Positions 1 through 12,117 of a stretch of 64,000 nt of DNA are shown here, in pieces. The stretch spans positions 868,001-932,000 of the forward strand of contig VWND01000064.1 of NCBI GenBank assembly GCA_009599575.1. Direction: 5' to 3'. The first letter of the stretch is position 1. Every line of letters starts with the position of its first letter. The notes beneath the pieces are model-generated. The model made no database searches. It saw nothing but the letters and a program-made list of their open reading frames with translations, and was not told the DNA's origin. The DNA is from Blumeriella jaapii. Lineage: Eukaryota > Ascomycota > Leotiomycetes > Helotiales > Drepanopezizaceae. The position numbers and the translations under genes are program-made.

Positions 1-2300
1 AAAGTTTCGCTTATAAAAAATAAAAAAGTTCGATTTTTAATCGTAATTGCGTTTAAACTTTTATAATCGACGCATAATCGTAAACTTCCGTTTTTTTTCG
101 GTATAAATATTACCGATGCGCCGGCAAAATTAATAAATCTTTTTATCCAGCTTTTTTTTAAGCTAAAATCGAAATATTCGCGTAATTCGGTAAATTCAAA
201 TTCCGACAAAAAGTAAACTGGTCTTTAAAAAAAGTCTTTTTCTTTCGCAAAGTTTATTCGATATTTTATAAAATAATAAAAAGCTAAAATAACCGCGGCG
301 GTATCGTCGAATACGTCGGCGTAATCGTCGTATTTGAAAAGTAATTAATACTGTTTTTTAATAGCTTTTTTCAAAACGATACAAAACGCTTGCTTTTTTT
401 TAAATTCTTTTTTAAAACGTTTAATTATAACGAAATTAAACTGTAAGCGTTCGACTAAATATCGCTACGATTTAGCTCGAAAGCTTATAACGAAATCGAT
501 ATTTCGCAATTAAAAAAACTTTAAAATAAATAAAATTCTTAAAATATTTATATCGCAAGCCACGAAATCGCTTTGTATTTTTTTAATTGTTTTATAATTA
601 TTAATAACGCGAATAAATTACGTATGCGTGCCGTAAATAATTACTTTTTTTTTTTTAACCGTAAATAAATTAATACGTTTTTGAATTGGTTTTTATTTAT
701 ATTTAATTAATAATTTTTAAATTACGCAGTTTTTTTCCGCGCCGCAGTCGATAAAAGCTCGTTTCGTACAAGTTTCGCTTTTGGCTTTTTTAATTTCGAT
801 TAAAATTATTATTTTTTATTTTTTTTTTTCGTTCGATTTTATCGGTAGCGACGAAATTAAAATCGAACGGAAGCTTTTTCCGAATTTTTAGATTTATTAG
901 CTTCGGAGCAGTTTAAAATTATATATTCTTTTCTGTTGTATTTATAATATTCGACTTTTAGATAATTAACTATGCGATGCTTTTTTTTTTAGCAGCGATT
1001 GCATTTCGAAAAATAAAAAAAGTCGTTAAAAATTCTAGAATTCCAAAGGATTTTGTTAAAATTGTCGTTTTCTCGTTTTTGTTTTTCTTTTTGTAACGTA
1101 TATTCGAATCGAAGACGGTATATATCTGTTTTAGCCTTTAAGCTTTAATCGTAAATATAAGTTTTTTTTTTCTTTTTTTTTTTTGCGCTCGTTTCGTCGT
1201 TTATTATCTTTCGTTTCGTTGCTAATAATTTTATTAGCATTTTCGATACGACGAGCGATTAATATTAATTTTTCGTGCGAATTTATAATTGCAATATTGC
1301 TTCGTTTGATAATTTCTTTTCGAAAAATAAATCGGAGTTTTGCGAAAAATATTTTTCTTTTAGTCGTATTATTTGTTATTTGCAACTGCTATTCGAAATT
1401 ATTTAAATAAGCAACGAAATCGTTAATTAATTTATACTTTTTTTGCTTCGCTTTATCGTATAAATTCGAAGCCGCGATTTTTCGATTTTCCGCATTTATT
1501 AAAAAATTTAATATTTATTTTTTAAAATCGTTTTATATAGTTCGAATATTCGTAAAACGTCGTTCGTATCCGATTTATTTTTTTTTTATTTTATCGTCGA
1601 AAACTAAAATATAAGCGTTAATTTTCTTTTGATCGGTACAAAATATTACCTTTTTATTTTGGCGAAAGCTTCGCTTTGCACGCCGAATAAAAGATTAAGC
1701 TTTTTTAATATTTTTCCTTCGATATATTAAAAAATCTTTTATTTTTAATACTTTTCGGCTCGAATTCGCTATGTTTTTACAAAAAATATAATATATTTAA
1801 AAGAAATATTAAATCGTTTTTAATAAGTATTATTATCGTAATGCTCCGAAAATACTTTATAATAATCGCTAGCTTAAATTATTTTCTGTTTTTTCTTAAT
1901 TAGGACGATATTAAAAAATATAAAAACTTTTTTTTCGATATTTTCGAAAGCGTTAAATTTTCGTTGAAATTGTTTAATTTTTTTTCGAAGTTCGTTTCGG
2001 CGTCTTTTGGTTTTTTCGAATTTTTTAATTATTTCGTAAATCTTTTTTTTAGTTTTTTTCTGTTTTATTTTAGCTCGTATTTTTTTTATTTTTTTACGTT
2101 TATCGTTTTTTTTTTATTCGGCGCGGATTCGTTCGTTAGCTAAATAAATCAAAATTTCGGTGAAAGATTTTTCCGAATCGCTTTAAGCGTGGCCTTTTTT
2201 AATAATTTTTTCGATAAAAAAAGTTGAAAAGTCGTCGCGCCTTAATAATAGAGTATTTTCGACCTTTGATAAAACTGGTAACGTTAAAAGAAACGATAGT
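1..2300 (-). mobile_element. Degenerate Ty3/Gypsy retrotransposon, copy 1 (gag, protease, start of RT)
   Basis: This AT-rich relic reads on the minus strand and runs off the left edge. Bases 1 to about 1005 are the reverse complement, with scattered changes, of the start of the copy at 2.9 kb. They therefore cover the beginning of the reverse transcriptase (about 1-230), the protease region (about 700-800) and, at about 960-1010, a relic of a gag CCHC zinc knuckle that reads like KCNRC-x5-H. From about 1010 to 2250 the minus strand keeps a lysine-rich, gag-like reading interrupted by stops. No open frame survives. The mutations are mostly C to T and G to A, as expected of RIP. The gag end is only approximate and no LTR of this copy was recognised. 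Confidence 0.75.
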
Positions 2301-2489
2301 ACGGGATTTTTCTGAGCAGCCGAAAATGCTGAGTTTTTTTAAATAGCTAAAAATGCCTGTTTTTTGCGAATGCGAAAAGCTATAATATCGATAATAACGA
2401 TATAAATATAATAATATAATAAAAGGTTATTTTAATAATATCGAACTGCCGTTCCGGTAAATAAAAAAATTAAAATATAAAAATTGAAA

Positions 2490-2895
2490 AATAAAAAAAT
2501 ATTAATTCAGATAATAAAGTTTAGATAAAATTGGGTTGATAATCAGACTGATTTTTATTTTTTATATTTCTAGTAAAAAGCGTATATAAGTATAAAAGAA
2601 AAGATGGAACCCTCGAAAAAAGTATTTTCCAGAAAACCAGGCGAATCCTATTTAATATACTTTTCCAGCCCTTATTTCGATCTTTTTTTATTCTTTTAAT
2701 ATAACTTTAATAACTGATTTTTTAGCAATCATTCCTATAAAATGTTTTATTTAAATGTCATTTTCAGCCTTTATAATATTATCCGGCCCCTACGGCCTAT
2801 CCGCAGAAAATGCTATTCGAAGATTGGTAGGAGGCAGAGGGTCTTGGCGGATCACCTGACTTATACACGTGATGTTGGTTCCTGACACAATCGCT
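2490..2895 (+). repeat. LTR-like repeat, inverted relative to 7930-8340
   Basis: A block of about 400 bp that matches, as its reverse complement, the block at 7930-8340. It ends near a CCTGACACA sequence, immediately before the second half of the gag zinc knuckle of the neighbouring plus-strand Gypsy copy. It is less AT-rich than its surroundings. I infer a solo LTR or a short non-autonomous element because both copies end abruptly inside coding sequence of other elements. The left border is uncertain by 10-20 bp. Confidence 0.6.
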
Positions 2896-5800
2896 GCCAA
2901 AAAAAAAGGCACCGTATAGCCAATTATCCAGAAATCGAATATTATAAATGCAACAGAAAAAAATATATAATTTTAAACTGCTTCGAAGCTAATAAATCTA
3001 AAAATTCGGAAAAAGCTTTCGTTCGATTTTAATTTCGTCGCTGCTAATAAAATCGAGCGAAAAAGAAAAGCAGAAAATAATAATTTCAGTCGAAATTAAA
3101 AAAGCTAAAAGCGAAACTCGTACGAAATAAGCTTTTATCGACTGCGGCGCGAAAAAAAATTGCGTAATTTAAAAGTTATTAATTAAATATGAATAAAAAC
3201 CAATTTAAAAACGTATTGATTTATTTACGGTTAAAAAAAGAAAAGTAATTATTTACGATACGTATACGCAATCTATTCGCGTTATTAATAATTATAAAAC
3301 AATTAAAAAAATACAAAGCGATTTCGTGGCTTGCGATATAAATATCTTAAAGGTTTTATTTATTTTAAGATTTTTTTGGTTGCGAAATATCGACCTCGTT
3401 ATAAGTTTTCGAGCTAAATCGTAGCGATATTCAATCGAACGCTTATAATTTAATTTCGTTATAATTAAACGTTTTAAAAAAAAATCCAAAAGAAAACAAG
3501 CGTTTTATATCGTTTTAAAAAAAGCTATTGAAAAACAGTATTAATTATTTTTCAAATACGACGATTACGCCGACGTATTCGACGATATCGCCGCGGTTAT
3601 TTTAATTTTTTATTATTTTATAAAATATCGAATAAATTTCGCGAAGAAGAAAAACCTTTTTTAAAAACCAATTTATTTTTTGTCGGAATCTGAATTTACC
3701 GAATTACGCGAATATTTCGATTCGAACTTAAAAAAAAGCTGGATAAAAAGATTTATTAGTCCTGCCGGCGCACCGGTAATATTTATACCGAAAAAAAACG
3801 AAAGTTTACGATTATACGTCGATTATAAAAGTCTAAACGCAATTACGGTTAAAAATCGAACTTTTTTATTTTTTATAAGCGAAACTTTGAATCGTTTGAA
3901 AAAAGCTAAAATATTTATTAAATTAAATTTTATTTGGGCGTATTATCGCTTTCGAATAAAAGAAAAAAATAAATGGAAAACTGCGTTTCGCATTCGTTAC
4001 GGATATTTCGAATATTGCGTATTATTTTTCGGCTTTTCGAACGCATTAGCAATTTTCCAAGCGTATATTAATTAAACTTTAGTCGGTTTAATAAATATTA
4101 CGTATATAATTTATTTCGACGATATTTTAATATTTTTCGAAAATTCCGACGATTATATAAACGCGGTAAAAAAAGTTTTCGAAAAACTTCGTATTAACAA
4201 ATTTTACGAAAATTTAAAAAAATATGCTTTCGATACGAATACGATTGAATTCCTAGGCTTCGTCGTTATTTCTACGGAAATTAAAATGGATCCAAAAAAA
4301 GTAAATAATATTCGAAAATGGCCTTTTTTTACTACGTGGCGAAATATTTAAATATTCTTGGGTTTTATTAATTTCTACAAACGTTTTATTAAAAACTACG
4401 CTAAACTTTGCCGACTTATTATAAATTTTTTAAAAAAAATACAACGAAAAAAAATATCGGACTTTTTTCGTTTTTTATTCGAAGCGAAGCTCGCTTTTTT
4501 ATTTCTAAAAGAAAAGTTTTGCTAAGCACCGATTTTACGCTATTTCGACTTTCGATTAAAAATCCAAATCGAAACAAACGCTTCGAAATTCGTTATAAGC
4601 GAAATATTATTTTAATTATTCGGGAAAAATACGGAGACACGTTGGCATTTTATCGTATATTATTCGAAAAAGCTTTTTTTTATAAAATAAAAATACGAAA
4701 TTCACGACGCTAAGCTAATAGTTATAATTTACGCTTTCAGATAATAAAGCCAATATTTACGTAGCGTTTCCGACGTTATTATTATACGTATAAATTATTA
4801 TAATTTAAAATACTTTTTTACGAAAAAACGTTTAAACGGACGTTAAGCGAAGTAGGCCGACGAGCTAGCTAAATACGATTTTGCAATCGAATATAAAACA
4901 GAAGTTTTTAATCCGGCGGATAGCTTTTCTCGCCGGCCAGATTTAAAAAAAAATTTAAAAAAAAATAACGAGCAGCTGCTTACGTTGCATCGTAAGCTAA
5001 AATTAGCTTATTTAAAAAATTTTAAAATGTTTTTCGCAATAAAAACACGTTTAAAATCGAGGTATAAATTATTTCGCGCCGATAAATATTCGAAGCTTTT
5101 GTTAACGAAATCAAAAAGTAAAAAGCAAGCGGAAAAAAGCTAAATAAAAAGCTTTTTCGCCGAACTGTTTTTTGCTAATATTATTAATTGCAAATAATAT
5201 ATATTACGAAGCGTAGCCGCTGTATTATTATAATTCGAAACGGCTAATAACGAATTAGCAAAACCGATTTACAAAACTATTTTTAAATTGCAAAAATTTA
5301 ATTTTTTTATATTATAAAAAACGTACGAATCGGCTTCGCAAAGCAATCGAGCCGGATCCGAAAAATATTAGCATATAAATTAAGATAAATTATTGTATTA
5401 TAAAAAACGTGCGTATATTTCGAATAAAAGCGCTATTAAAAGCGAAATATTAAAAATTAATTATAACGACCCGATCGCCGGCTATTAAAGCTTTCGGCGA
5501 ACGTTAAAACTGGTCGAAAGAAAGTATTTCTGGCCTGGTTTACGAAGCGACGTAAAGCGTTACGTTAATACGTATGGAAAATATTAAAAAAGCAAGCCTA
5601 GAAAGCACCGATCTTATAGCGAATTAACCCTTTTTTCGATTTTTACGAAATTTTAAAAAAAGATAATTATGAATTTTATTACGAATCTACTTTTTAGCAA
5701 AAAACGAAATCGTATTTACGATTCGATATTCGTTATAATAAACCGATATACGAAATTATCGAAATATATACCGATATAAAAAACGATTTTAATTTTAAAT

Positions 5801-6800
5801 TTGGCTGAAATATTTATATAACACGTTTATAAAGATTTTGGCTGTTTTAAAAAAATTATTATAAATAAAAGGTTAGTTTTTATTAATAAATTCTGGTTTT
5901 TAATAATATTTCATTTACAAATACGACGTCGATTAAGCACCGCTTTTTATTTTCAAACCGATAATTAAACGAAACGTTAAAATTAAGTTTTAGAATTTTA
6001 TTTTCGCACGTACTGCGATTATCGACAAAACGATTAAGCTACGAAGTTTGTTTTAGCCGAATTTACGTATAACAATTCGATATACGCTTTTACGGGTTTT
6101 ATTTTTTTTCGCATATTATACGGCTTTTATTTAAAACTTAATAGCAACGTCGAAAGCGACGTCGTAAAAAAAAAGGTACCGTCAACGAAAAAACGAATTA
6201 AAATATTATAAAAAAAAAAAAATATTTAGTAAAAAGCTAAAAAAAGCCAACGCGAATTATAAAAGGTTTTACGACGTTAAATATAAAAAAATTAAATTTT
6301 AAATAAGCGATAAAATACTATTATCGACTAAAAATCTTCGATAGCTGCGATTTTTTCGAAAGCTTTCAGATAAATATCTAAAGCTTTTTAAAATCAAACG
6401 AATTATATACGAATACGGCCAAGTTTATTAACTCGAGTTTTTTTTCCAATATCGTATTTACGATATTTTCCACGTTTTTTTATTAGAATCTTGGCAAGGT
6501 CGGAACGATATCGAGCCGAAAAATAATATAATAAAATTTTAAAAATCCGAAAAATACGAAATCAAATTAATACAAATTTATAAAAATACAAAAAAAGGCC
6601 GATATTATTTGATACGATAAAAAGGCTATTTATTAAGCGAAGACTTTTAAAAGCTAAAAAACTATTTTACGAACGCAAAAAAGGTTGTAAAAAAATACTT
6701 AAAAAATATAATAAATAATAGCAACGAAGCAGTAACGAATGCGCGCCGTAAAAGCAAAAAAAAAAAAACAAAAACATTTAGAAAACTTTAGAACCGTTAT
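2896..6800 (+). mobile_element. Degenerate chromodomain-type Ty3/Gypsy element, copy 2 (protease, RT, RNase H, integrase, chromodomain)
   Basis: The pol order can be followed through many stops and frame changes. It starts in the last half of a CCHC knuckle (2896-2960). A protease-like IDCGA motif lies near 3140. The reverse transcriptase starts at about 3680, with a SPAGAPVIFIPKK block and an FDDILIF catalytic box near 4120. RNase H follows (about 4500-4960), then the H2C2 and rve integrase (about 5450-6150, with YNNSIYAFTG and FRILYGF blocks). At about 6540-6710 there is a chromodomain remnant with YEI, YYLIR and KGYLLSED pieces. The longest open piece (3680-4075) holds RT blocks only. Gag is missing on the left, where an LTR-like repeat abuts the zinc knuckle. 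TpA is very common while CpG is kept, the pattern left by RIP. The element is certainly dead. Confidence 0.85.
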
Positions 6801-7929
6801 TAAATTAATTTATTTTTATTATCGTTATTTTTTTTTTTATTTTTATCGTTATTTTTTTCAGATTTAAAAGCAGCGGCAAGCTAAAAAAAATTAGTATTAA
6901 ACGAATTCGCAAAGTATTCGATTTATTTTAATTAAAGCTTTTATAATAGCCGTAATCGAATTTTAAATTGCAGCTACGATATTTTCGTAAAAATTCAGAA
7001 TTTAATTCAATTGGTTAAAATGAATCCGAGCGACGTTTTCGAAACGTCGAAAAATACGTTTTATATTAGCGTCGTTAAAAAAAAGGGCCGGCGCAGCCAA
7101 AACTTTTAAAATAACAGCAGCCGCCAAACCGGCAGAAACGGACGCAGCAGCAGCAGCGGCAGCCCGAGCCGCGGCGCGATTCGTACGATTTCCGATTATT
7201 ATAAAAGCCGAAGCGTTATCTTTTTTTAAACGATTTATATAAGCGTCGTAAATAATAAAATCGATAAAAGTTTTAGCAAAAACTTTAATTTCGGCAGCAA
7301 AAAAAAAAAAGGCGGCAGCGGCGGTAGCAGCATCGAAACGATTTATAAAATCGTTAAAGCCCGCGAAAAAGGTTTACGCTTCGATAGCGCGTGCGGCAGA
7401 AATCTGTAGCTAATTAAAAGCGAATTCGAATAAAAATTTAAAAAATTTATAAAAAAGCATTAAATATGCGAAGCTTTGCAGCGGTTGTATTTTACGCTGA
7501 AAAATTCGAAAACGCAAAAAGGCAAAAAGCCGCTGTAATGCTTTCGCGTAAAATCAGGCGAGCGCACCGAAAGCAAATAAAAGTTAAAAGCATTTTAAAA
7601 ATTCGCGGCGAACGCGGCGAAAAGCAATTGATTAAAATAAAAAAAAGCTAATAAAAAAATAAAAAAAAAAAATAAAAAGAAAAAGTTGAGCAGGAAAATA
7701 ACGGCCATTTTAAAAAAAAAAGCTTTTTTAACGAAAATGCGAGCGTTACCGAAAACAAAAAAAAACAAAACAGCAAAACAGCTATAATTTACGACCGAAA
7801 GCGAACGAAACAATTATAATTCACGACCAAAAGCGAAAAAAACCGTACGTTATTTCGAAAGCGTAACGCACGTTATATACGGAAGTATACGTATAAAAAA
7901 ATCAATCGCTTTTAAGAATCAAAGGCTTA
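6801..7929 (+). other. AT-rich relic sequence with an alanine-rich coding-like stretch
   Basis: The stretch follows the chromodomain relic and contains no intact gene. About 7080-7420 is GC-richer than the rest and reads, on plus, as an alanine/lysine-rich peptide (runs of alanine, then a piece reading ARFVRFPIIIKAE). A 61-codon frame at 7466-7651 is rich in lysine and arginine (pieces such as KIRRAHRKQIKVKS). This resembles a basic gag- or ORF1-type protein, but its place downstream of the integrase is wrong for the gag of the same element. It may belong to another, mostly erased, element. Unassigned. Confidence 0.35.
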
Positions 7930-8340
7930 AAAAAAAAAGTAATATCAGAAATTAATATCACGTGTATAAATCAGATAATTCGCTAAAACCCTTTGCTTTT
8001 TACCAACTTTCGAATAATATTTTCTGCGGATAAGCCGTAAAGGCCGGATAATATTATAAAAGCTAAAAATAATATTTAAATAAAACATTTTATAAAAATA
8101 ATTGCTAAAAAACCAGTTATTAGAATTATATTAAAAAAAATTAAAAAAAGGTCGGAATAAAAGCTGAAAAACATATTAAATGAAATTCGCCTGGTTTCCT
8201 AGGAAATACTTTTTTCGAAGGCTCCACCCCTTCTTTTGTATTTATACACGCCTTTTACTAGAAATATAAAAGGTAAAAATCAGTCTGACTATCAACCCAA
8301 CCTTATTTAAGCTCTATTATTTGAACTAGTGTTTCCCTGC
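7930..8340 (-). repeat. LTR-like repeat, second copy, inside RNase H of another element
   Basis: Reverse-complement partner of 2490-2895. Shared landmarks include the CCGCAGAAAAT/ATTTTCTGCGG and GGGTTGAT/ATCAACCC blocks. Its right end falls where the RNase H domain of the minus-strand Gypsy element begins (about 8344), so the insertion or a later deletion truncated that element. The two copies differ by many transitions, so they are old. Confidence 0.6.
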
Positions 8341-11300
8341 CTTTCAATCCTTACAGATTTTGCTGAAATAAGCGATTGGAAGCCAGTCGTTATTATAAAA
8401 TTGCGAAAGCACAAAAGCTATTACGCCGTCGAAAGCGTTAGTTTTTAATATGCAAGAAAAGTTTTGCTTATAATATTGTAAAACTGATGCAATAATAAAA
8501 GCTAGTATAAAAAGGTCGAAATTCTTCTGATATTTAAAAATGAAATTAAAAAAAACGTTAGTTTTAATCAAATAGATTAAAAGCTTTGCAATTATATCGT
8601 AATTTCGAATAAAACGTCGGTAGAAATTACAAAAACCAAAAAAGCTTTGTACATTTTTTATAATAATAAAAGGTTTTTAATAGGCGACCACGGAAATTTT
8701 TTTTAAATCTATTTCTAAGCTTTTAATCGAAATAATAAAACTTAAGTAACGAATTTAAATAACGTTAAATTCAAATTTTCGAATATCGGCTTGTAATTCA
8801 GCGTCAGCGAGCTTTTAAAGCATTTTGCGAACGTATATGGCGTATTTTAAAAGGTCGGACGAGTAAATAAAAATGTTATTCAGATATGCAATATAAAAAT
8901 CGTTTAAATAATCGAAAAAACGTCGTTTATATAGCGTTAGTAAGTTGCGGGTCTATTAATAAGGCTAAAAAATAGCATTTTGCATTTATAAGCGCCGTAA
9001 CGCGTACGAAACGTCGTTAGTTTTTTATTAACGGAATTTATTCGAATTTTATAAAAAGTTTGACGAATATCGAGCTTCGTAAAAATTCGTATTTTCGAAA
9101 AACGAGCAAAAGTCTTATCGATAAAAGAAAAAAAATAGCGATTTTTACGAATAATATTATTAAAAGCTCGATAATCGATATAAAAACGTAATAAACCGTC
9201 GGGTTTTTTGGCGAAAAGTACTAGAGCAGCAAAAAAAACGGTAGAAGGTTCGATAAAGCTTTTATCAAAGTTATTTTGCAAATAGGTTTTAACAATTTCG
9301 AGCTTTAGAATCGATATTTTATACAAAAGAATATATTTCAGTTTTTTTTTATTTATAATAAGTTCGATTTTATAATCGTAAAGCCGGTGAAAAGCTAGCT
9401 CGTTATTAACGGTTTTAAAAAACATATATTCGAGATTTTTGTATTCCGGAAAAAAAAATTCGAAGAAAGATTTATTCGAAATCAGCTCTGCTAAGCTGAT
9501 TGAAAAGGTCGAAATCGATATTTCATTGGTTTTGAAACGTTCGAAAAAACTATGAAATTGGGTTTTAAAAAAAGTGTTGTACGTAAAGTCGTTTAGTATT
9601 TTATCGATTTCGTACAAAAAAGTTAAAAACATTTTAATTGTTTTTTTTTTGAAAATCAGCTTAAAAGCGTGTGTAATAATCTGGCAGATAAAAATTAAAT
9701 AAGCAGTAGGTTAAAAGACTCGTTTTCGAACTGATCGTTTAAAAAGTTTAAAAAATAGCTTATTTAAATTATCGATTATATTAAGCTGAAAGGCTATCGC
9801 GGCGAAAGCTTTCCTTCGGTTTTTAGTATAACTGTTTTTCGTAGAACGAAAAAGCTGTTTTAACGAAGAGAAAAAAAAGGAAAAAAAATAATAAAAAAGG
9901 AATCGGCAGCCTAAAAAAATGGTATAATTTTTTATATTATCTTATTGGCGTCGTTATCGAAATTAACACCGCGAATAAAATTCGATTTTTTCGCGCTTCG
10001 TACAGCGTCGTAGATCTGCCATAATTAGTTAAAATTTTTGTTACGTTTTACAACGTCGTTTTAATAGCGAAATTAAATCTTTCGGAAATGCAAATAAAAA
10101 CTTTAATACAACGAGCGTAAAAAGCTATAAAAAAATAAAATTTCGGCTAATAAAACTTGCGTTTATTATAATTTAATAAAATTTGGTGTTCGGCCAATCA
10201 AGCTTTTTTTAAAATCATATTATAATTTCCGAGATTAATAATCAAAAAAAAAGTAAACGATTATATTCGATTGTTAATAATAAGATTAAAAAGCGTAAAA
10301 TATATAATTAAATAGCCACGAGCTTTATTATATTTTTTTATAAGAAAAAAAGCCGAGAAAAGTTAAATCAAAAGTTTTAAAAAAAAAAAAAAGATTTGAT
10401 TAACGCCGAATCGATTAACGCGTAACCGTTCGTTTCAAAATCGGCGAGCGCTTTTATTTTGTACGAAAAGCCATTTTTAATAAATATAACGGAAATTGTT
10501 AATAAATCGCTATTAAAAAGCTTTCGAACGTTAAAATAACGCATATCGCGTAATACGCTTAAAAAAAAAGCTTTGCTTAGGCTTGAGCGTTTTTTCGATT
10601 AGCAGAAAAGCTTTTAATTTTTTTATATACGTTTTGAAAATCGTTTGAAAAAGGATTTTCGTTTTTATTATTATTATCGGAAAGCGAATCTTCGGCCGGC
10701 TCGACCTCGTTTATATTTATTAATTTAAAAAAGCTTTTGGATAAAACCGAGGATCGGCTCGTAAAAAGTCGTGCAAATTAGCTTTTTTGAATTTTCTGAT
10801 ATAAAATAAAAAACAAGCGTTGTCGTTGGTCCGATCGGAAAAAAAAAACGCTAAAAAAAGCGTTTTGGCATAGAAAAAAAAGAAAAACAAAAGGCTGAAA
10901 AAAAGCCTGTAAAACACTTAAACGACTTTCGTACGTACGATTTAATTCGTAATACGCTTTGGTTAAAAACCTATCATTTTGATAAATAGTAAACTTGGTT
11001 GAAAAGCGATTCGCGTATAAAATTCGTTTAGCCAATTGATTTTGTTTTTTTTATCGGACGGCGGTAAGCTAATTTTTAAAAGTCGTTATACGCGTTTATT
11101 TTAAATACAGCTTTTTTCGTAAACGCTTTAGTATTTTATCGCGGAGAGCGTTTCGAAGCTGTTTGTCGGTTCGTATTTAAGCGTTCGTTACAAAAATGAA
11201 AAATCGCAGATAAAAGCGCTAAAAGTCGTCGTGCGTATTTATTGCAAGCATTTTGAATTCGTTTTCGGCTTTTTAAACGTCGAAAAGGTCGGCCAGGAAA

Positions 11301-11817
11301 TCGGCGACTTTTTTAATTAATTTTTCGAGAAATGTAAAATCGGAACGGTTTAAGATACGCGGGGTAAAAAATTCTTTTGCTACGCTTTCGGTTTGATCGA
11401 ATATATAATTTTTGCAAAATCGATCGTTAGCGAAATAATCGTAGTAAAGTTCGAGATTATCGAAAATTTTAATTTTTCAGTGGCGTGTTTTGTAATTTTT
11501 ATTATTATTAATTTAAATTTAAAGTTCGAAACGCGTTTTATACGAGCTAATCGAAAATCAGCAAATAAATAGAAACTATAGCGTTTAAAAAGCGCGCTAA
11601 AGTTTTGGCCGTTATAAAAAAATCTAAAGAAAGTTCGCGAAAAGCGTGAAAATTGATTTGCAGCGTTTGTTAATTAAAATAAAACGTTACGAAAAAGTAA
11701 AGTAGCAAATTCGCGACTAGTAAAAGCACGTTCGATAAATTTTATTAAACGCTCTGATTAAAAGATCTGTCGCAATCGTATAATTTCCAGAAGTTGTCGT
11801 TTACGCTTTTGCGCTTT
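8341..11817 (-). mobile_element. Truncated Gypsy element, second family, copy A (gag to RNase H)
   Basis: Minus-strand element closely matching the right part of copy B (about 14160-17640). Read on minus, gag comes first: the region near 10720-10917 keeps a KANLHDFLRADPRF block. A protease region follows at about 10360-10560, then the reverse transcriptase at 8937-9632 with AKKPDGLLRFYIDYR and FTKLDIRQTFYKIR blocks. The RNase H relic at 8344-8571 (LKTNAFDGVIAFVLSQ) is cut at its left end. No integrase follows; the sequence passes straight into the LTR-like repeat. The catalytic RT motif at about 8865-8895 reads YLNN instead of the family's YLDD. The longest open piece is 231 codons, so it is not functional. 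Confidence 0.8.
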
Positions 11818-12117
11818 TTTTGTAACGATCTAATCAGTCGAAGGGCTGGGAGATCAGTCAACTGGTCGCCGTGTTTATATGGTATGAAAAACGAGCCTTT
11901 GGTTTTGTAACAAAAATATTCACTTAGAATTAACAATTGCAAAAAGCAGAAGTTGCTAAAAGAAAAAAGTTTTATATATATAAATAATTTCTATAATTAA
12001 TAAAAAAACCTACCAAAAGACCAGAAAGCTTGCAGCTATACGTAATTGCTGAGGAGCTTGCAGCTATACGTAATTACTGGAATAATACGAAAAGTGGCAA
12101 CAGAATGAATCGTTATA
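11818..12117 (-). repeat. 5'-deleted LTR between Gypsy copies A and B
   Basis: Matches the right-hand 300 bp of the LTRs at 17641-18302 and 18312-18973, including two direct copies of an AGCTTGCAGCTATACGTA motif and the terminal CGTTATA (CGTCACA in the others). About 370 bp are missing from its left side relative to those LTRs: the gag-side sequence jumps from GCGCTTTTT directly to TAACGATCTAAT. It serves as the 3' LTR of copy B and the 5' LTR remnant of copy A. Confidence 0.7.

Noticed and set aside
1131..1410. Open frames inside the left AT-rich block treated as genes
   Set aside because: Lysine/isoleucine-rich frames within a RIP-mutated gag region. They are fragments of the retrotransposon and not independent genes.
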